NCBI GenBank assembly: GCA_964519985.1
Contig: CAZFMF010000005.1
Coordinates: forward strand, 1 to 64,000
Reading direction: 5' to 3'
Length of the DNA stretch: 64,000 nt
Origin: JAIEOG01 sp964519985
GTDB taxonomy: Bacteria; Bdellovibrionota; FAC87; UBA2466
Positions 8,058-16,204 of this stretch are shown here, one piece after another. The position numbers were made by a program, and so were the translations under genes. Under the pieces are notes generated by a model. The model made no database searches and was not told the origin of the DNA. It was given only the letters and a program-made list of their open reading frames with translations. Each line of letters starts with the position of its first letter. The stretch's first letter is position 1.

Positions 8058-9008
8058 ATGGATCTCGTCGGCTTGCGCGCTCTGCGTCGTACCCTGCTTT
8101 CCTTCCTTTTTATCTCTGCTTTTACCGCCGCCGCTCCCGGGCACGCCGTCGACGAGCCGCCCGACTTGGTTCAAGAGGACAAATCCGGGTCCTCCGTAGA
8201 CTGGATCAAGAAAAACTTCGGCCTAAACTACAATAGCTTTTTTTACGGACCGGGCCTCGGATTGCCGTTGTCTTATCCGCCGGGAATGACCGGGGAAGCA
8301 TCCGACACCGGGTTGAATTTCTTCAATCTCATTTCGCTGAAATGGAAATTCAGCGAACGTTTCGCCTTGGATGTCCAGTTTCGCAATCAACTCGTCATCA
8401 CGAACGTTTGGGAGTTCCGGCACCAGGGGCAGCGTTTTGGGATTTCCGGAAAACTCGTTCACGGTGACGATTGGGCCATCACCGGAGCGGTAAACACCGA
8501 CGTGCCGATCCGAGCGATCGCGGGGCAGATTCCAACCGAACGCACGTTGATCTTCAATCCGGGCGCGTTTGCGACATTTTCCTGGAATCCGGACGGCAGC
8601 AACTGGTCCGTCTTCGCGTTGCTCCAGCCCCGGATCTGGTTCTATTCGGACCGCAATGCGCTGGCGATCCAGGATGTGAAAAATGGTGGCACCAACGCCA
8701 AGCCCGAATACACGATCTACATCAACCCCTCGATCAACTACGCCGCGAATGAAAAAGTGGGGATTCGTCTTGGCACCACGGTCGAATTTTCCAAGAACAT
8801 CGGTTGGCCGTCCATCCGCCGCAATTTCATGCCGATGGAATTGGGCGTCACGTACGACGTCAGTCCGAAATTTAGTATCTACACGTATCTGATGACGTCC
8901 ACACCGCTCGACGATGGCCTTCGCCGGGAACAGTTAGGCACGAACACCCCGCCGAGCTGGACGCAGACGGCCTCGATTAATCTTTGGTTGAGTGGGACCT
9001 TATTCTAG
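8058..9008 (+). CDS. outer-membrane beta-barrel protein of unknown function
   Basis: About 316 residues from the ATG at 8058, preferred over 8046 because the G-run at 8048-8054 can serve as Shine-Dalgarno. A signal peptide (RRTLLSFLFISAFTAAAPGHA) is followed by alternating hydrophobic and polar strands with aromatic girdles, for example FALDVQFRNQLVI, FSIYTYLMTS and a C-terminal INLWLSGTLF ending in phenylalanine, the usual terminal residue of outer-membrane barrels. No enzymatic motif is visible. Its stop codon shares four bases (CTAG) with the stop of the convergent gene. Confidence 0.75.
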   Translation: MDLVGLRALRRTLLSFLFISAFTAAAPGHAVDEPPDLVQEDKSGSSVDWIKKNFGLNYNSFFYGPGLGLPLSYPPGMTGEASDTGLNFFNLISLKWKFSERFALDVQFRNQLVITNVWEFRHQGQRFGISGKLVHGDDWAITGAVNTDVPIRAIAGQIPTERTLIFNPGAFATFSWNPDGSNWSVFALLQPRIWFYSDRNALAIQDVKNGGTNAKPEYTIYINPSINYAANEKVGIRLGTTVEFSKNIGWPSIRRNFMPMELGVTYDVSPKFSIYTYLMTSTPLDDGLRREQLGTNTPPSWTQTASINLWLSGTLF

Positions 9009-9463
9009 CGCGAGTGCAAGTGACTGAAGCAATGCCGATCGGATTCGCGAATGGCGCGTTGAACCGCCATGGCCGCCTCTTCTTTGTTCGCCACATCTTT
9101 ATTGCGCTCGATGGAATCTTTGACACTGAAAGAGACGCCGCCGACCGCTAGAAGCAAACAGATCTTGTCGATTTTTTCTTCGGCCTTAAGGTCATTTGGA
9201 GCGTAAGGGCTCGACGCAAACAAACCATCCTTGGCAATCTGCTCTCGCAAGGTTCGCTCGGTGAAATTCTTGTTAGCGGCCAGGATGCCCTTTTCCGCCG
9301 CCTTGGATTCAGCGTCGGTGAGCAAACGCGGCCCGAGCAAAGAGGCCATCATAGCGGGCGTTCCGCAGATTTCGGTATACTTCGTATCCGCCAAAGCGAA
9401 CGAAGATCCCAGCCCGGAGACGAAAGCGATCGAAAAAAATTTGCGCGCGAACGGCTTCTTCAC
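9005..9463 (-). CDS. small exported protein of unknown function
   Basis: 152 residues with a signal peptide (residues 1-25, ending SSFALA-D). The mature region is mostly helical and charged, with cysteines at EICGTP, DKICLLL and RHCFSH. I do not recognise the family. It shares the stop tetranucleotide CTAG with the convergent barrel gene. It lies downstream of the 9548-10891 gene on the same strand, 84 nt away. Confidence 0.65.
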   Translation of the reverse strand: MKKPFARKFFSIAFVSGLGSSFALADTKYTEICGTPAMMASLLGPRLLTDAESKAAEKGILAANKNFTERTLREQIAKDGLFASSPYAPNDLKAEEKIDKICLLLAVGGVSFSVKDSIERNKDVANKEEAAMAVQRAIRESDRHCFSHLHSR

Positions 9464-9547
9464 TACCCAAAACCTCGGTGAACGATTCGGACGCTACAAC
9501 ATCTGACACCCCGTGTCCAGAGTTTGAGACTATCCGCCAAAAAAGCC

Positions 9548-10891
9548 CTATAGGAACTGAAATAGTGGGAATCCTACAGAAACTCCGGATACTTGGGAGG
9601 CGACTCGGCCCGCCGAAATGGACTCTTCCCAACTAATATAGTTGAACTCGACGAAAGTCCGCTTATAGGCCCACCGCACCCAAACGTTGTAATAGGAGCG
9701 CCCATCGATCGAGGGGTACATGAAAGCCCCCAAATGAAGGCGGTGGCGGCGCAATGGAAGATCCTGGGCAATCGCCTCAATCCCTTGGGGAAAGCTGAAC
9801 GCAAATCGCGCTCCGCCGAGGTAGGGGAAGAAGATCCCATGGCCCCCGAGGAGGAGATTAATGGAAACTCGGTTATCCAGAACCTTCGTCTGCTCCAATA
9901 GCAGGTAAATACCGGTGTCGCTAAAGGGTAGTCGATGCACCGGAACGGCACTGAACATCACCACCCGCATGTACTCGGTGAGAAACCAAGAACCGTAGAG
10001 GGTCGCCACCGCCGTGGTGGTGGAAACCGTTTTGGCCGGATCCCCATCGGCCGCGTAGTGATAGGTGTAGGGGCCAACTCCCAAGCCGAACGAACCTAGG
10101 TGTAGCTCCTCGCGCACCCGATAACCCAAAACCAAGCGCCGGGGGCCCGACTCCAAACGCACCCTTCCGGGTTTGGCCCGCAAGCGCAAGGCCCAGACCG
10201 AGACGGATGCCGCCTTTGTCTCCACGTCATCGACGCGAATGCTTTGGCTCACCCCGTCCCAAAATACCAAGACGTCGAAGCTGGGAATGAGCTTGGAATC
10301 ATGACGGGTGTAAACCAACCGGCAACCCACGTATGCCCAGGTTTGGGGGTCGAGCACTTCGTCGATCGGTTCCACATGGTAGGGGGAACAGGAACTATCG
10401 GTGAAAACTCGGCTGCTCCCCGCTCGCCCGGAGTGTTTCACCTGCAAGGTCCCGGTGATTTTTTCGCCACCCCGCTCGAATTGAACGCGAATGGGGTTCG
10501 CGTCCCCCGAGATGAGGGCAATCGGCAACTCGGCCTGCAAGGCGCCATCGGCGCCCGGGACCATGGATTGGGTGTAACCGGCATTTTGGATCTGTCCGGT
10601 TTTCGCATTCGCGACGTGGAGGGCCATGCGCCCGCGCGGCAACATCAGCACTTCCGAAGTGCGAACCCACTGCAAACTGCCCGGCAATATCTCAAACCGC
10701 ACGCCGTCGATCGGCTTGCCCGACCATTCGAGTTGAAAGTCTTCCGTTTCAATCTCGGGAGGGTTCAGAACCAGCGTCGTGGTCTTAGAGAGAATTTCCT
10801 CCGCCACGCTCGGACTCAATTCCAACGTAGTGGCCCAGACGGCAGACCCCCTGCTTAGACACAACGCCAAGGCAATCAGAATGCGTCCCAC
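9548..10891 (-). CDS. exported protein of unknown function, probable envelope beta-protein
   Basis: 447 residues with a short signal peptide (MGRILIALALCL to WA, cleavage near 20). The first half consists of beta-type segments (FQLEWSGKPIDGVRFEI and similar); the second half, from about residue 255, has alternating amphipathic strands with glycine/tyrosine turns (GVGPYTYHY, LLGGHGIFF, VGFPLFQF) and ends in FQFL, suggesting a membrane barrel or barrel-like domain. One pair of cysteines (SSCSPYH and VGCRLVY) lies near the middle. The family is not recognised. Confidence 0.65.
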   Translation of the reverse strand: MGRILIALALCLSRGSAVWATTLELSPSVAEEILSKTTTLVLNPPEIETEDFQLEWSGKPIDGVRFEILPGSLQWVRTSEVLMLPRGRMALHVANAKTGQIQNAGYTQSMVPGADGALQAELPIALISGDANPIRVQFERGGEKITGTLQVKHSGRAGSSRVFTDSSCSPYHVEPIDEVLDPQTWAYVGCRLVYTRHDSKLIPSFDVLVFWDGVSQSIRVDDVETKAASVSVWALRLRAKPGRVRLESGPRRLVLGYRVREELHLGSFGLGVGPYTYHYAADGDPAKTVSTTTAVATLYGSWFLTEYMRVVMFSAVPVHRLPFSDTGIYLLLEQTKVLDNRVSINLLLGGHGIFFPYLGGARFAFSFPQGIEAIAQDLPLRRHRLHLGAFMYPSIDGRSYYNVWVRWAYKRTFVEFNYISWEESISAGRVASQVSGVSVGFPLFQFL

Positions 10892-10998
10892 GACATCCTC
10901 CGATTGGCCGAGGATCTCAATCTTCTAGGCTTTTGCCAATCCGCGACTTTCCTTAAGCTGCGACATCCTTCAATTTCCATCGTACAATTTCGGGCGGA

Positions 10999-12333
10999 AT
11001 GAAAAAAATTCTCCAACTCGCACTCCCCGTAGCGCTATCCCATACCCTCGTAATGGTGATGGGGCTCGTCGACCTGGCCTTTGTGCGCCACGTCGGAACC
11101 ACCGCCACCGGCGCGGTCGGAGTCGCTTCCGCGCTTTTCGGTTGGACACTCACCGTGGGGATCGGCTGCCTGGCGGGAATGGACTATTTCGTTTCGACTT
11201 CTTACGGTGCAAAACAACCCGATCTGGCCCGCACCTACTTGGGGCAGGGGATTTGGTTGGCGCTGGTTACCGGTTTGCCACTTTCGGGCGTATTGTATCT
11301 GGCGGCGCATCACCTTCCCGCCTTGGGGATCAACCCACTCGTCGTCCCCGAGACCTCGAGCTTTTTGAAAATTCTATCGGTAGGACTCTTCCCGGTTTTT
11401 CTGTTCGGCGCGTGCCGCAACTACCTGCAGGCGATCAGTCGCCCGTTTGCGCCGTTTCTCATTCTCATTCTCGCCAACCTCCTGAATGTGCTTTTCAATT
11501 GGACGTTCATCTTCGGAAAGCTAGGAATGCCCGCGATGGGAGCGGATGGTTGCGCGGTGGCCACGAGCCTTTGCCGCGTCTTTATGGCCGCCGCGCTCTT
11601 GCTCTTCGTCCTCACCACGGGGACCGAAGGAGGACGCGCCATTCCGCTGCGTTTCCTCCGCTTTCAGGCAACCGCCTTTCGCCGCCTCGTGGCCATGGGT
11701 TTTCCCGCCGCGATGCAAATGATCATGGAAGTCGGCGTTTTCGGTTTGTCGACGGTGCTGGCCGGCGGCCTGGATGCGGAATCGCTGGCTGCCCACCAGA
11801 TCGTGCTGAATGTGGCGAGCACGACGTTCATGGTACCGCTCGGGATTGGCGCGGCCGCCTCCGTACTGGTCGGTCAATCGCTGGGGCGGCGCGCTCCGCT
11901 AGAAGCCGCCCGCATGGGTTGGATGGGACTCGTTGCTTCCGTGACCTTCATGGCCGCAACCGCCTTGGTGATGACGGCCACCCCGAAGTGGATCTTAGGG
12001 GCGTTCAGCGTCGATCCGAGCGTTCTATCGATCGCGCGCAACCTTTTGATCATCGCCGCGATTTTCCAAATTTCGGATGGAATGCAAACGGCATTGACGG
12101 GTGCCCTGCGCGGGCTTGGCGACACAACCACCCCGGTGATCGCCAATTTCGTCGGTCACTGGGTGATCGGACTCCCCTTCAGCCTCTTCCTCTGCTTCCG
12201 CCAGGGTTGGGGGGTGAGTGGCATTTGGGTAGGCCTCGCCGTCGGCCTCTTCATTGTCGCTATCTGGCTGCTCGGAGTTTGGGCGCACCAGCTCAAGCGT
12301 GCCCATTTCCGGATCGAACACTTGGCCCAATAG
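10999..12333 (+). CDS. MATE-family multidrug/solute efflux transporter
   Basis: 444 residues with about 12 hydrophobic segments arranged as two homologous halves, typical of MATE exporters (usual length 440-470). Family-like patches include ALPVALSHTLVMVMGLVDLAFV at the start, the GADGCAVATSL turn in the first half and the repeat-half patches GFPAAMQMIMEV and GALRGLGDTTTPV. MATE proteins export cations or drugs coupled to proton or sodium entry across the inner membrane. The gene stands alone with a divergent neighbour at 10891, so its promoter lies in the 107-nt gap. Confidence 0.92.
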   Translation: MKKILQLALPVALSHTLVMVMGLVDLAFVRHVGTTATGAVGVASALFGWTLTVGIGCLAGMDYFVSTSYGAKQPDLARTYLGQGIWLALVTGLPLSGVLYLAAHHLPALGINPLVVPETSSFLKILSVGLFPVFLFGACRNYLQAISRPFAPFLILILANLLNVLFNWTFIFGKLGMPAMGADGCAVATSLCRVFMAAALLLFVLTTGTEGGRAIPLRFLRFQATAFRRLVAMGFPAAMQMIMEVGVFGLSTVLAGGLDAESLAAHQIVLNVASTTFMVPLGIGAAASVLVGQSLGRRAPLEAARMGWMGLVASVTFMAATALVMTATPKWILGAFSVDPSVLSIARNLLIIAAIFQISDGMQTALTGALRGLGDTTTPVIANFVGHWVIGLPFSLFLCFRQGWGVSGIWVGLAVGLFIVAIWLLGVWAHQLKRAHFRIEHLAQ

Positions 12334-12341
12334 CGCGAAAA

Positions 12342-12644
12342 CTATCGGACTCGGGTTTCCGTGCACCCCAGAGGCCAGCACTGAAACACGGCGACCGCGT
12401 TGCAGGCGTCTAACGCCTGGTCTTGAATATCGTCGCGGAAGCCCTGGCCCTTGGCTTTGAAAACCCGAATTAAGCGCGGCGCCTGGGCGCGGCACTCCCA
12501 AAAGCCGAAAGTGTTCGGCTGGCGGGCTTCAATCGCCTCATCTTCCATGAGTTCGTCGGAAAAAATGCCTTCCGTGTTCGCCCCGGCCAGCGGAGCAAAG
12601 CCGACGGTCAGAACGAGCGCCAAAGTTTTGAAAGTGTTTTTCAT
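12342..12644 (-). CDS. small exported protein of unknown function
   Basis: 100 residues with a signal peptide (MKNTFKTLALVLTVGFAPLAGA). The mature part is short, with four cysteines (FWECRAQ, LDACNAV, FQCWPLGC) that could form two disulphides. GGGAGGGGATC precedes the ATG, a strong ribosome-binding site. It lies 24 nt downstream of the propeptide-like gene on the same strand and may be the last gene of the protease operon. I recognise no family. Confidence 0.6.
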   Translation of the reverse strand: MKNTFKTLALVLTVGFAPLAGANTEGIFSDELMEDEAIEARQPNTFGFWECRAQAPRLIRVFKAKGQGFRDDIQDQALDACNAVAVFQCWPLGCTETRVR

Positions 12645-12668
12645 GATCCCCTCCCTGATGGAGAGAAT

Positions 12669-13226
12669 TTACTTCAGGACGGAAGGCCTGGATATGACCC
12701 GTGGCGCAGGCGCGTTAGAAACACTCGGCACGGCCTTGGACACCAAGTGGATCCACCAGTTCGGTGTGACGGAGACATCGGGCGCACTTTCGCCCAGCCG
12801 ATTGGCCAGTTCCAATCCGGGCAAACCCGGTTCGGTTCTCATCAACCACATGGGTCCCGAGGTGCCGATCCGCTTCTCAATTTCCACGCCGTGACGACGG
12901 GCCCAGGTCTCCGCCTCGGTTCGAGAAACCGCATTGGGAAACGTAACAACGATCCCACCCGGTAGCGCGCGCAGATTGCCGCCGTTTAGTGAGTCGCTGA
13001 AAACGGGGGATTGGTGAGAAGGCAATCCGGTCTGCAATGATTTGCGAAAAGCCGTCCGGGGGACGGTGCGCACGGCAACTCCCGGCACGCTGAAATCGGC
13101 CACGCGGTTCTCGACGAGGAAAACTTCGCGCGTGACGCCGTTTTCTCTCCACGTGTATCGGCCGGATTCCGCGAGGAGCGAAACGCCGAAGGTTGCCGCG
13201 GCGATGAGAAGCCAGGTATAGCGCAT
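12669..13226 (-). CDS. stand-alone subtilase propeptide-like protein
   Basis: About 185 residues from the ATG at 13226, chosen because GGAG, lying in the last codons of the upstream gene, is 7 nt away; it starts right behind the protease stop. A signal peptide (MRYTWLLIAAATFGVSLLA) is followed by a YTWRENGVTREV segment and then a beta-alpha-beta unit: GGIVVTFPNAVSRTEAETW, VEIEKRIG, MWLMRTEPGLPGLELANRL and DVSVTPNWW. That pattern (valine-rich strand, helix, leucine-rich helix, closing 'V..TPN') is the one seen in I9-like propeptides of subtilases. The neighbouring protease lacks such a domain, so this protein may fold or inhibit it in trans. This is inference from pattern, not from a search. 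Confidence 0.65.
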   Translation of the reverse strand: MRYTWLLIAAATFGVSLLAESGRYTWRENGVTREVFLVENRVADFSVPGVAVRTVPRTAFRKSLQTGLPSHQSPVFSDSLNGGNLRALPGGIVVTFPNAVSRTEAETWARRHGVEIEKRIGTSGPMWLMRTEPGLPGLELANRLGESAPDVSVTPNWWIHLVSKAVPSVSNAPAPRVISRPSVLK

Positions 13227-13227
13227 C

Positions 13228-15996
13228 TTATTCTCCATAGAACGTCAGCCGCCAACTGGTGAAGGTACCCGTTTTAGTGTCCGCCTCTTGGTCCTTGATC
13301 ACCAAGGTCCAATCGCCGTCCGCCGGTTCCCCTAAATGCCGGGCGGTTCCGAATTTGAACGTATTTCCCGACACCGAGCAATTGATATGGGCCTGAGGAG
13401 CGGTCGCCGAATCATAACACTGGTGTTGGACCGCCAATCGACTGATGGTCGTTATCGCCCCCGATCGCTCCAACTGAATGTCCAAGTTTCCCCAATCGGT
13501 GTGCGATAGATTCAACTCCACCTGCACGAATTCGATCTTGCTGATACCGGTGCCCGAAGCCGTGATGGTCGAAGTTGCGGACGTTCCGTTGTCGGCCACC
13601 GCCCCCGCTCCGGCCTGAACCGCGGAAGTGGGCTGCTGCACCGTCTTTAGCGCCCCGACATTCGTCCAGGTCTTGGCCATTTGCACCGCGGCGTCCGCAT
13701 CGACGATTCCAAAACCAAAATCATAACTGATATTGTACGCCGGCGTCGCGCCGTTTTGTCCCCAGGCCGCACTCGAAGCCGCCGACTTGGCGAGAATCAA
13801 ACGCGTGTCGCGCCAAGTGAGATTGGGATTGGCTTTGTACATCAGTGCCGCCACGCCGGAGATCATCGGGGCGGCGGCCGAAGTCCCATTGAAGACCGCG
13901 GTATAGGCGCGATCCGTGATGTCGCTACCCAGATTCGTATTGAAGCCGTAGATTCCGACGAGGTCGGTCGTGTAAACGGCGGCGGTCACCGCCGACCCCT
14001 GCGAGTGCCCACAAACCCAAACATTCGATCCGGGTTCGGAGTAAGTCGCCACCGTGCCATCGTCACCGACCGCACAAACCGCGGTTACGCCCCAATAACT
14101 GGCGTAACCGTCGTAGGTCGATCGATCGGTATCCGGAAACGGAGTGACGAGGGAACGCCGCCCATTGCCGGCGGCGAAGAAAAAGGAAGTGCCCTTGCCG
14201 CCGCGGCCACTGGTGATCGCGGTGTTCACCGCGGTTTGCCAGGTCGAGTCGGCGGTGGTGAAGGAGCCAACCGCATCCGTGGGTCCCCAGCTATTGTTGG
14301 AAACGAAAACGCTAGAGCTATTGCGGGTCATCGAGTCTGCGATATTGGCCACCGTCGATGCCTGCAACATATTGTAGCCGACCAGCTTGGACCGCGGGGC
14401 GATGCCGCGAACCCCGAACCCGTTTTTGTCGCGCGCTCCGATGATTCCCCCCACGCAGGTTCCGTGCGAAGCGCTGGTACCCCCGGGATCCGTGGAACCG
14501 TTGGTGTAGTTGTAGCTGCTGCCGATCAGCGCGTTGGCGTAAAGATCGGGGTGGGTGATTTCCAAACCATCGTCGACCACCGCCACCAGGACATCGTCGC
14601 CGCGATTACCCTCCAGCCAAACCGGAGCTACGTTCGCGTCTTCCCCCGGCGTTCCGCCCAACACTCCCGTGTTCGTAATATGCCATTGGTATTGGAAAAG
14701 GGGATCGTCCTGAGTGTAACCCGGTGTTTCAACGGTGATCGCAACCGAGGGCCAAACCGCGACGGTAGAAGGCGAACCATTTCCTAAGCGTCCGTCCGTC
14801 CCCAACCCGGCGCAACGAATTCGCCCGCTGGAATGAATGCCACACCAATTCGAGTCGCCGCCCGAGACCGTGGAGAAAGGGATGCCAAACGGCACATCGG
14901 GGGTACCTCCCCAGCAACGCCAATTTCCCGAATCATCGTTGAGTAAGCCGCACGTTTCTAAGTAGCCCACCACGACCTTCGTAAACTTGCCCTCGACGCG
15001 GGCATCGCCCTTATCTTCCGGCGTTTCGTCGTCGCCGACATTGTTACTGGTATCCACGAAGCCCACGCCTTGCGTAGAGTTGTCGCCCCAGCAACGGATG
15101 CGGCCGCTTTCCATCAAAGCACAGGTATGTAGGTACGCGGATGAAATCGCGGTCGCGGTGCCGCCGAGCGAGACATCACCGGCGCTGTCCGGGGTCTCGT
15201 CGTCTCCGATATTGTCGGTACTTCCGTAACCCAAAACTCCTTTTTCCCCGGAGCCCCAGCAACGGACCGCACCCGTCGACATCAAAGCACAGGTATGGGC
15301 GGCGCCGGCGGTGAGGGCCGTAGCGGTGCCGCCGATATTCACATTTCCCGCCGTCGACGGGTTTTCGGAGTCGCCGATCGTGGTGGTATTCGCGTATCCC
15401 AGCTGCCCTTTAGCCGAGCTGCCCCAACAACGCACATTGCCCGCCGCGGTCAAAGCGCAAGTGTGGGCGGCGCCGGCCGCGATTTGGGTGGCCGTCGTTC
15501 CCACCAGTACTTCCCCCGAAAGGTAAGGCAGCTCATTGTCGCCGATAACGCCGGTGCTGGCGTAGCCCAATTGTCCGGACGCACCGTTCCCCCAGCAGCG
15601 GACTTTGCCGGAATTGCAAAGGGCGCAAGTATGTTCCGCGCCCAGGGCCATGGAGCTCACCGTGCAACCGACGTTCACATCGCCGGCGCTTAAAGGATCT
15701 TCATCATCACCGATCGAACTGGTATTACCGTAGCCCAGCTGGCCGTACGTGTTTTTTCCCCAGCACCGTACGTTGCCGGTGCTAAAAACCGCGCAGTGGT
15801 GATCCTTGCCGGAATAAATACCGATCGCGGTTCCCGTGGTCGCATCGTCTTCCGCGACCGCGGTCAATTGTCCCGTGTCAATCGCGGGCTCCTTGTAGCC
15901 AGTGACGATGTCGCCGCAACTGGCGGGGATGAGAAGGAAAACCGCCGTCAGCAGGCCACCGAAAACTCGATTCCTGTTTTTCTCAGCGGCCGACAA
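13228..15996 (-). CDS. RCC1-repeat / subtilisin (S8) / P-domain lipoprotein protease
   Basis: 922 residues. The lipoprotein signal ends in IPASC (Cys27). Residues about 57-420 form RCC1-like blades with the motif HTCAL..G.VRCWG..GQLGY at 56-residue spacing (cysteines 68, 124, 180, 236, 292). The kexin-like S8 domain follows (DPLFQYQWHITNTG at 431-444), with Asp475 in VVDDG, His511 in SHGTC, Asn611 and Ser706 in GTSAAAP. The last 110 residues are a proprotein-convertase P domain (LSHTDWGNLDIQL, GDWTLVIKD). No propeptide precedes the protease; a propeptide-like protein is encoded immediately downstream. It is probably a surface- or periplasm-anchored protease whose RCC1 propeller recognises a partner. 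Confidence 0.92.
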   Translation of the reverse strand: MSAAEKNRNRVFGGLLTAVFLLIPASCGDIVTGYKEPAIDTGQLTAVAEDDATTGTAIGIYSGKDHHCAVFSTGNVRCWGKNTYGQLGYGNTSSIGDDEDPLSAGDVNVGCTVSSMALGAEHTCALCNSGKVRCWGNGASGQLGYASTGVIGDNELPYLSGEVLVGTTATQIAAGAAHTCALTAAGNVRCWGSSAKGQLGYANTTTIGDSENPSTAGNVNIGGTATALTAGAAHTCALMSTGAVRCWGSGEKGVLGYGSTDNIGDDETPDSAGDVSLGGTATAISSAYLHTCALMESGRIRCWGDNSTQGVGFVDTSNNVGDDETPEDKGDARVEGKFTKVVVGYLETCGLLNDDSGNWRCWGGTPDVPFGIPFSTVSGGDSNWCGIHSSGRIRCAGLGTDGRLGNGSPSTVAVWPSVAITVETPGYTQDDPLFQYQWHITNTGVLGGTPGEDANVAPVWLEGNRGDDVLVAVVDDGLEITHPDLYANALIGSSYNYTNGSTDPGGTSASHGTCVGGIIGARDKNGFGVRGIAPRSKLVGYNMLQASTVANIADSMTRNSSSVFVSNNSWGPTDAVGSFTTADSTWQTAVNTAITSGRGGKGTSFFFAAGNGRRSLVTPFPDTDRSTYDGYASYWGVTAVCAVGDDGTVATYSEPGSNVWVCGHSQGSAVTAAVYTTDLVGIYGFNTNLGSDITDRAYTAVFNGTSAAAPMISGVAALMYKANPNLTWRDTRLILAKSAASSAAWGQNGATPAYNISYDFGFGIVDADAAVQMAKTWTNVGALKTVQQPTSAVQAGAGAVADNGTSATSTITASGTGISKIEFVQVELNLSHTDWGNLDIQLERSGAITTISRLAVQHQCYDSATAPQAHINCSVSGNTFKFGTARHLGEPADGDWTLVIKDQEADTKTGTFTSWRLTFYGE
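14737..15828 (-). repeat. tandem 168-bp coding repeats (RCC1 blades)
   Basis: Within the protease gene the RCC1-like blades repeat every 56 codons (168 bp), with five exact cysteine spacings and one of 57, then two more degenerate blades. The repeats are similar enough at protein level (IGD-E-P, GQLGY, RCWG, HTCAL) to suggest recent duplication, and copy number could vary between strains. Confidence 0.75.
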
Positions 15997-16204
15997 GGGT
16001 TCCTTCCGAGGGAGTTCCCTGTCTTTTCGGCATTTTTGCGCAAACGGTTGAGATTGCCGGTCACACCCTAACCCAGCGCGTCGTCTAAAATCCTAAGGCC
16101 GGTTCAAGGTTTAGCCCGATTTTTCCGATGAATTTCTAGCCCTTGGGTTTTCAAATGGAGCCGGGACTCGTATGATGTCGCCCGCTCAAGTGAGGAGATT
16201 TCTA

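Noticed and set aside
11142..12413. Long plus-strand frame overlapping the MATE gene
   Set aside because: It is an out-of-frame reading of a GC-rich gene, with Arg/Gly/Pro-heavy composition and no domain; the MATE frame explains the region.
13681..14787. Long plus-strand frame antisense to the S8 protease
   Set aside because: Composition is Arg/Val/Gly-rich shadow of the coding repeats on the other strand; no start signal or motif.
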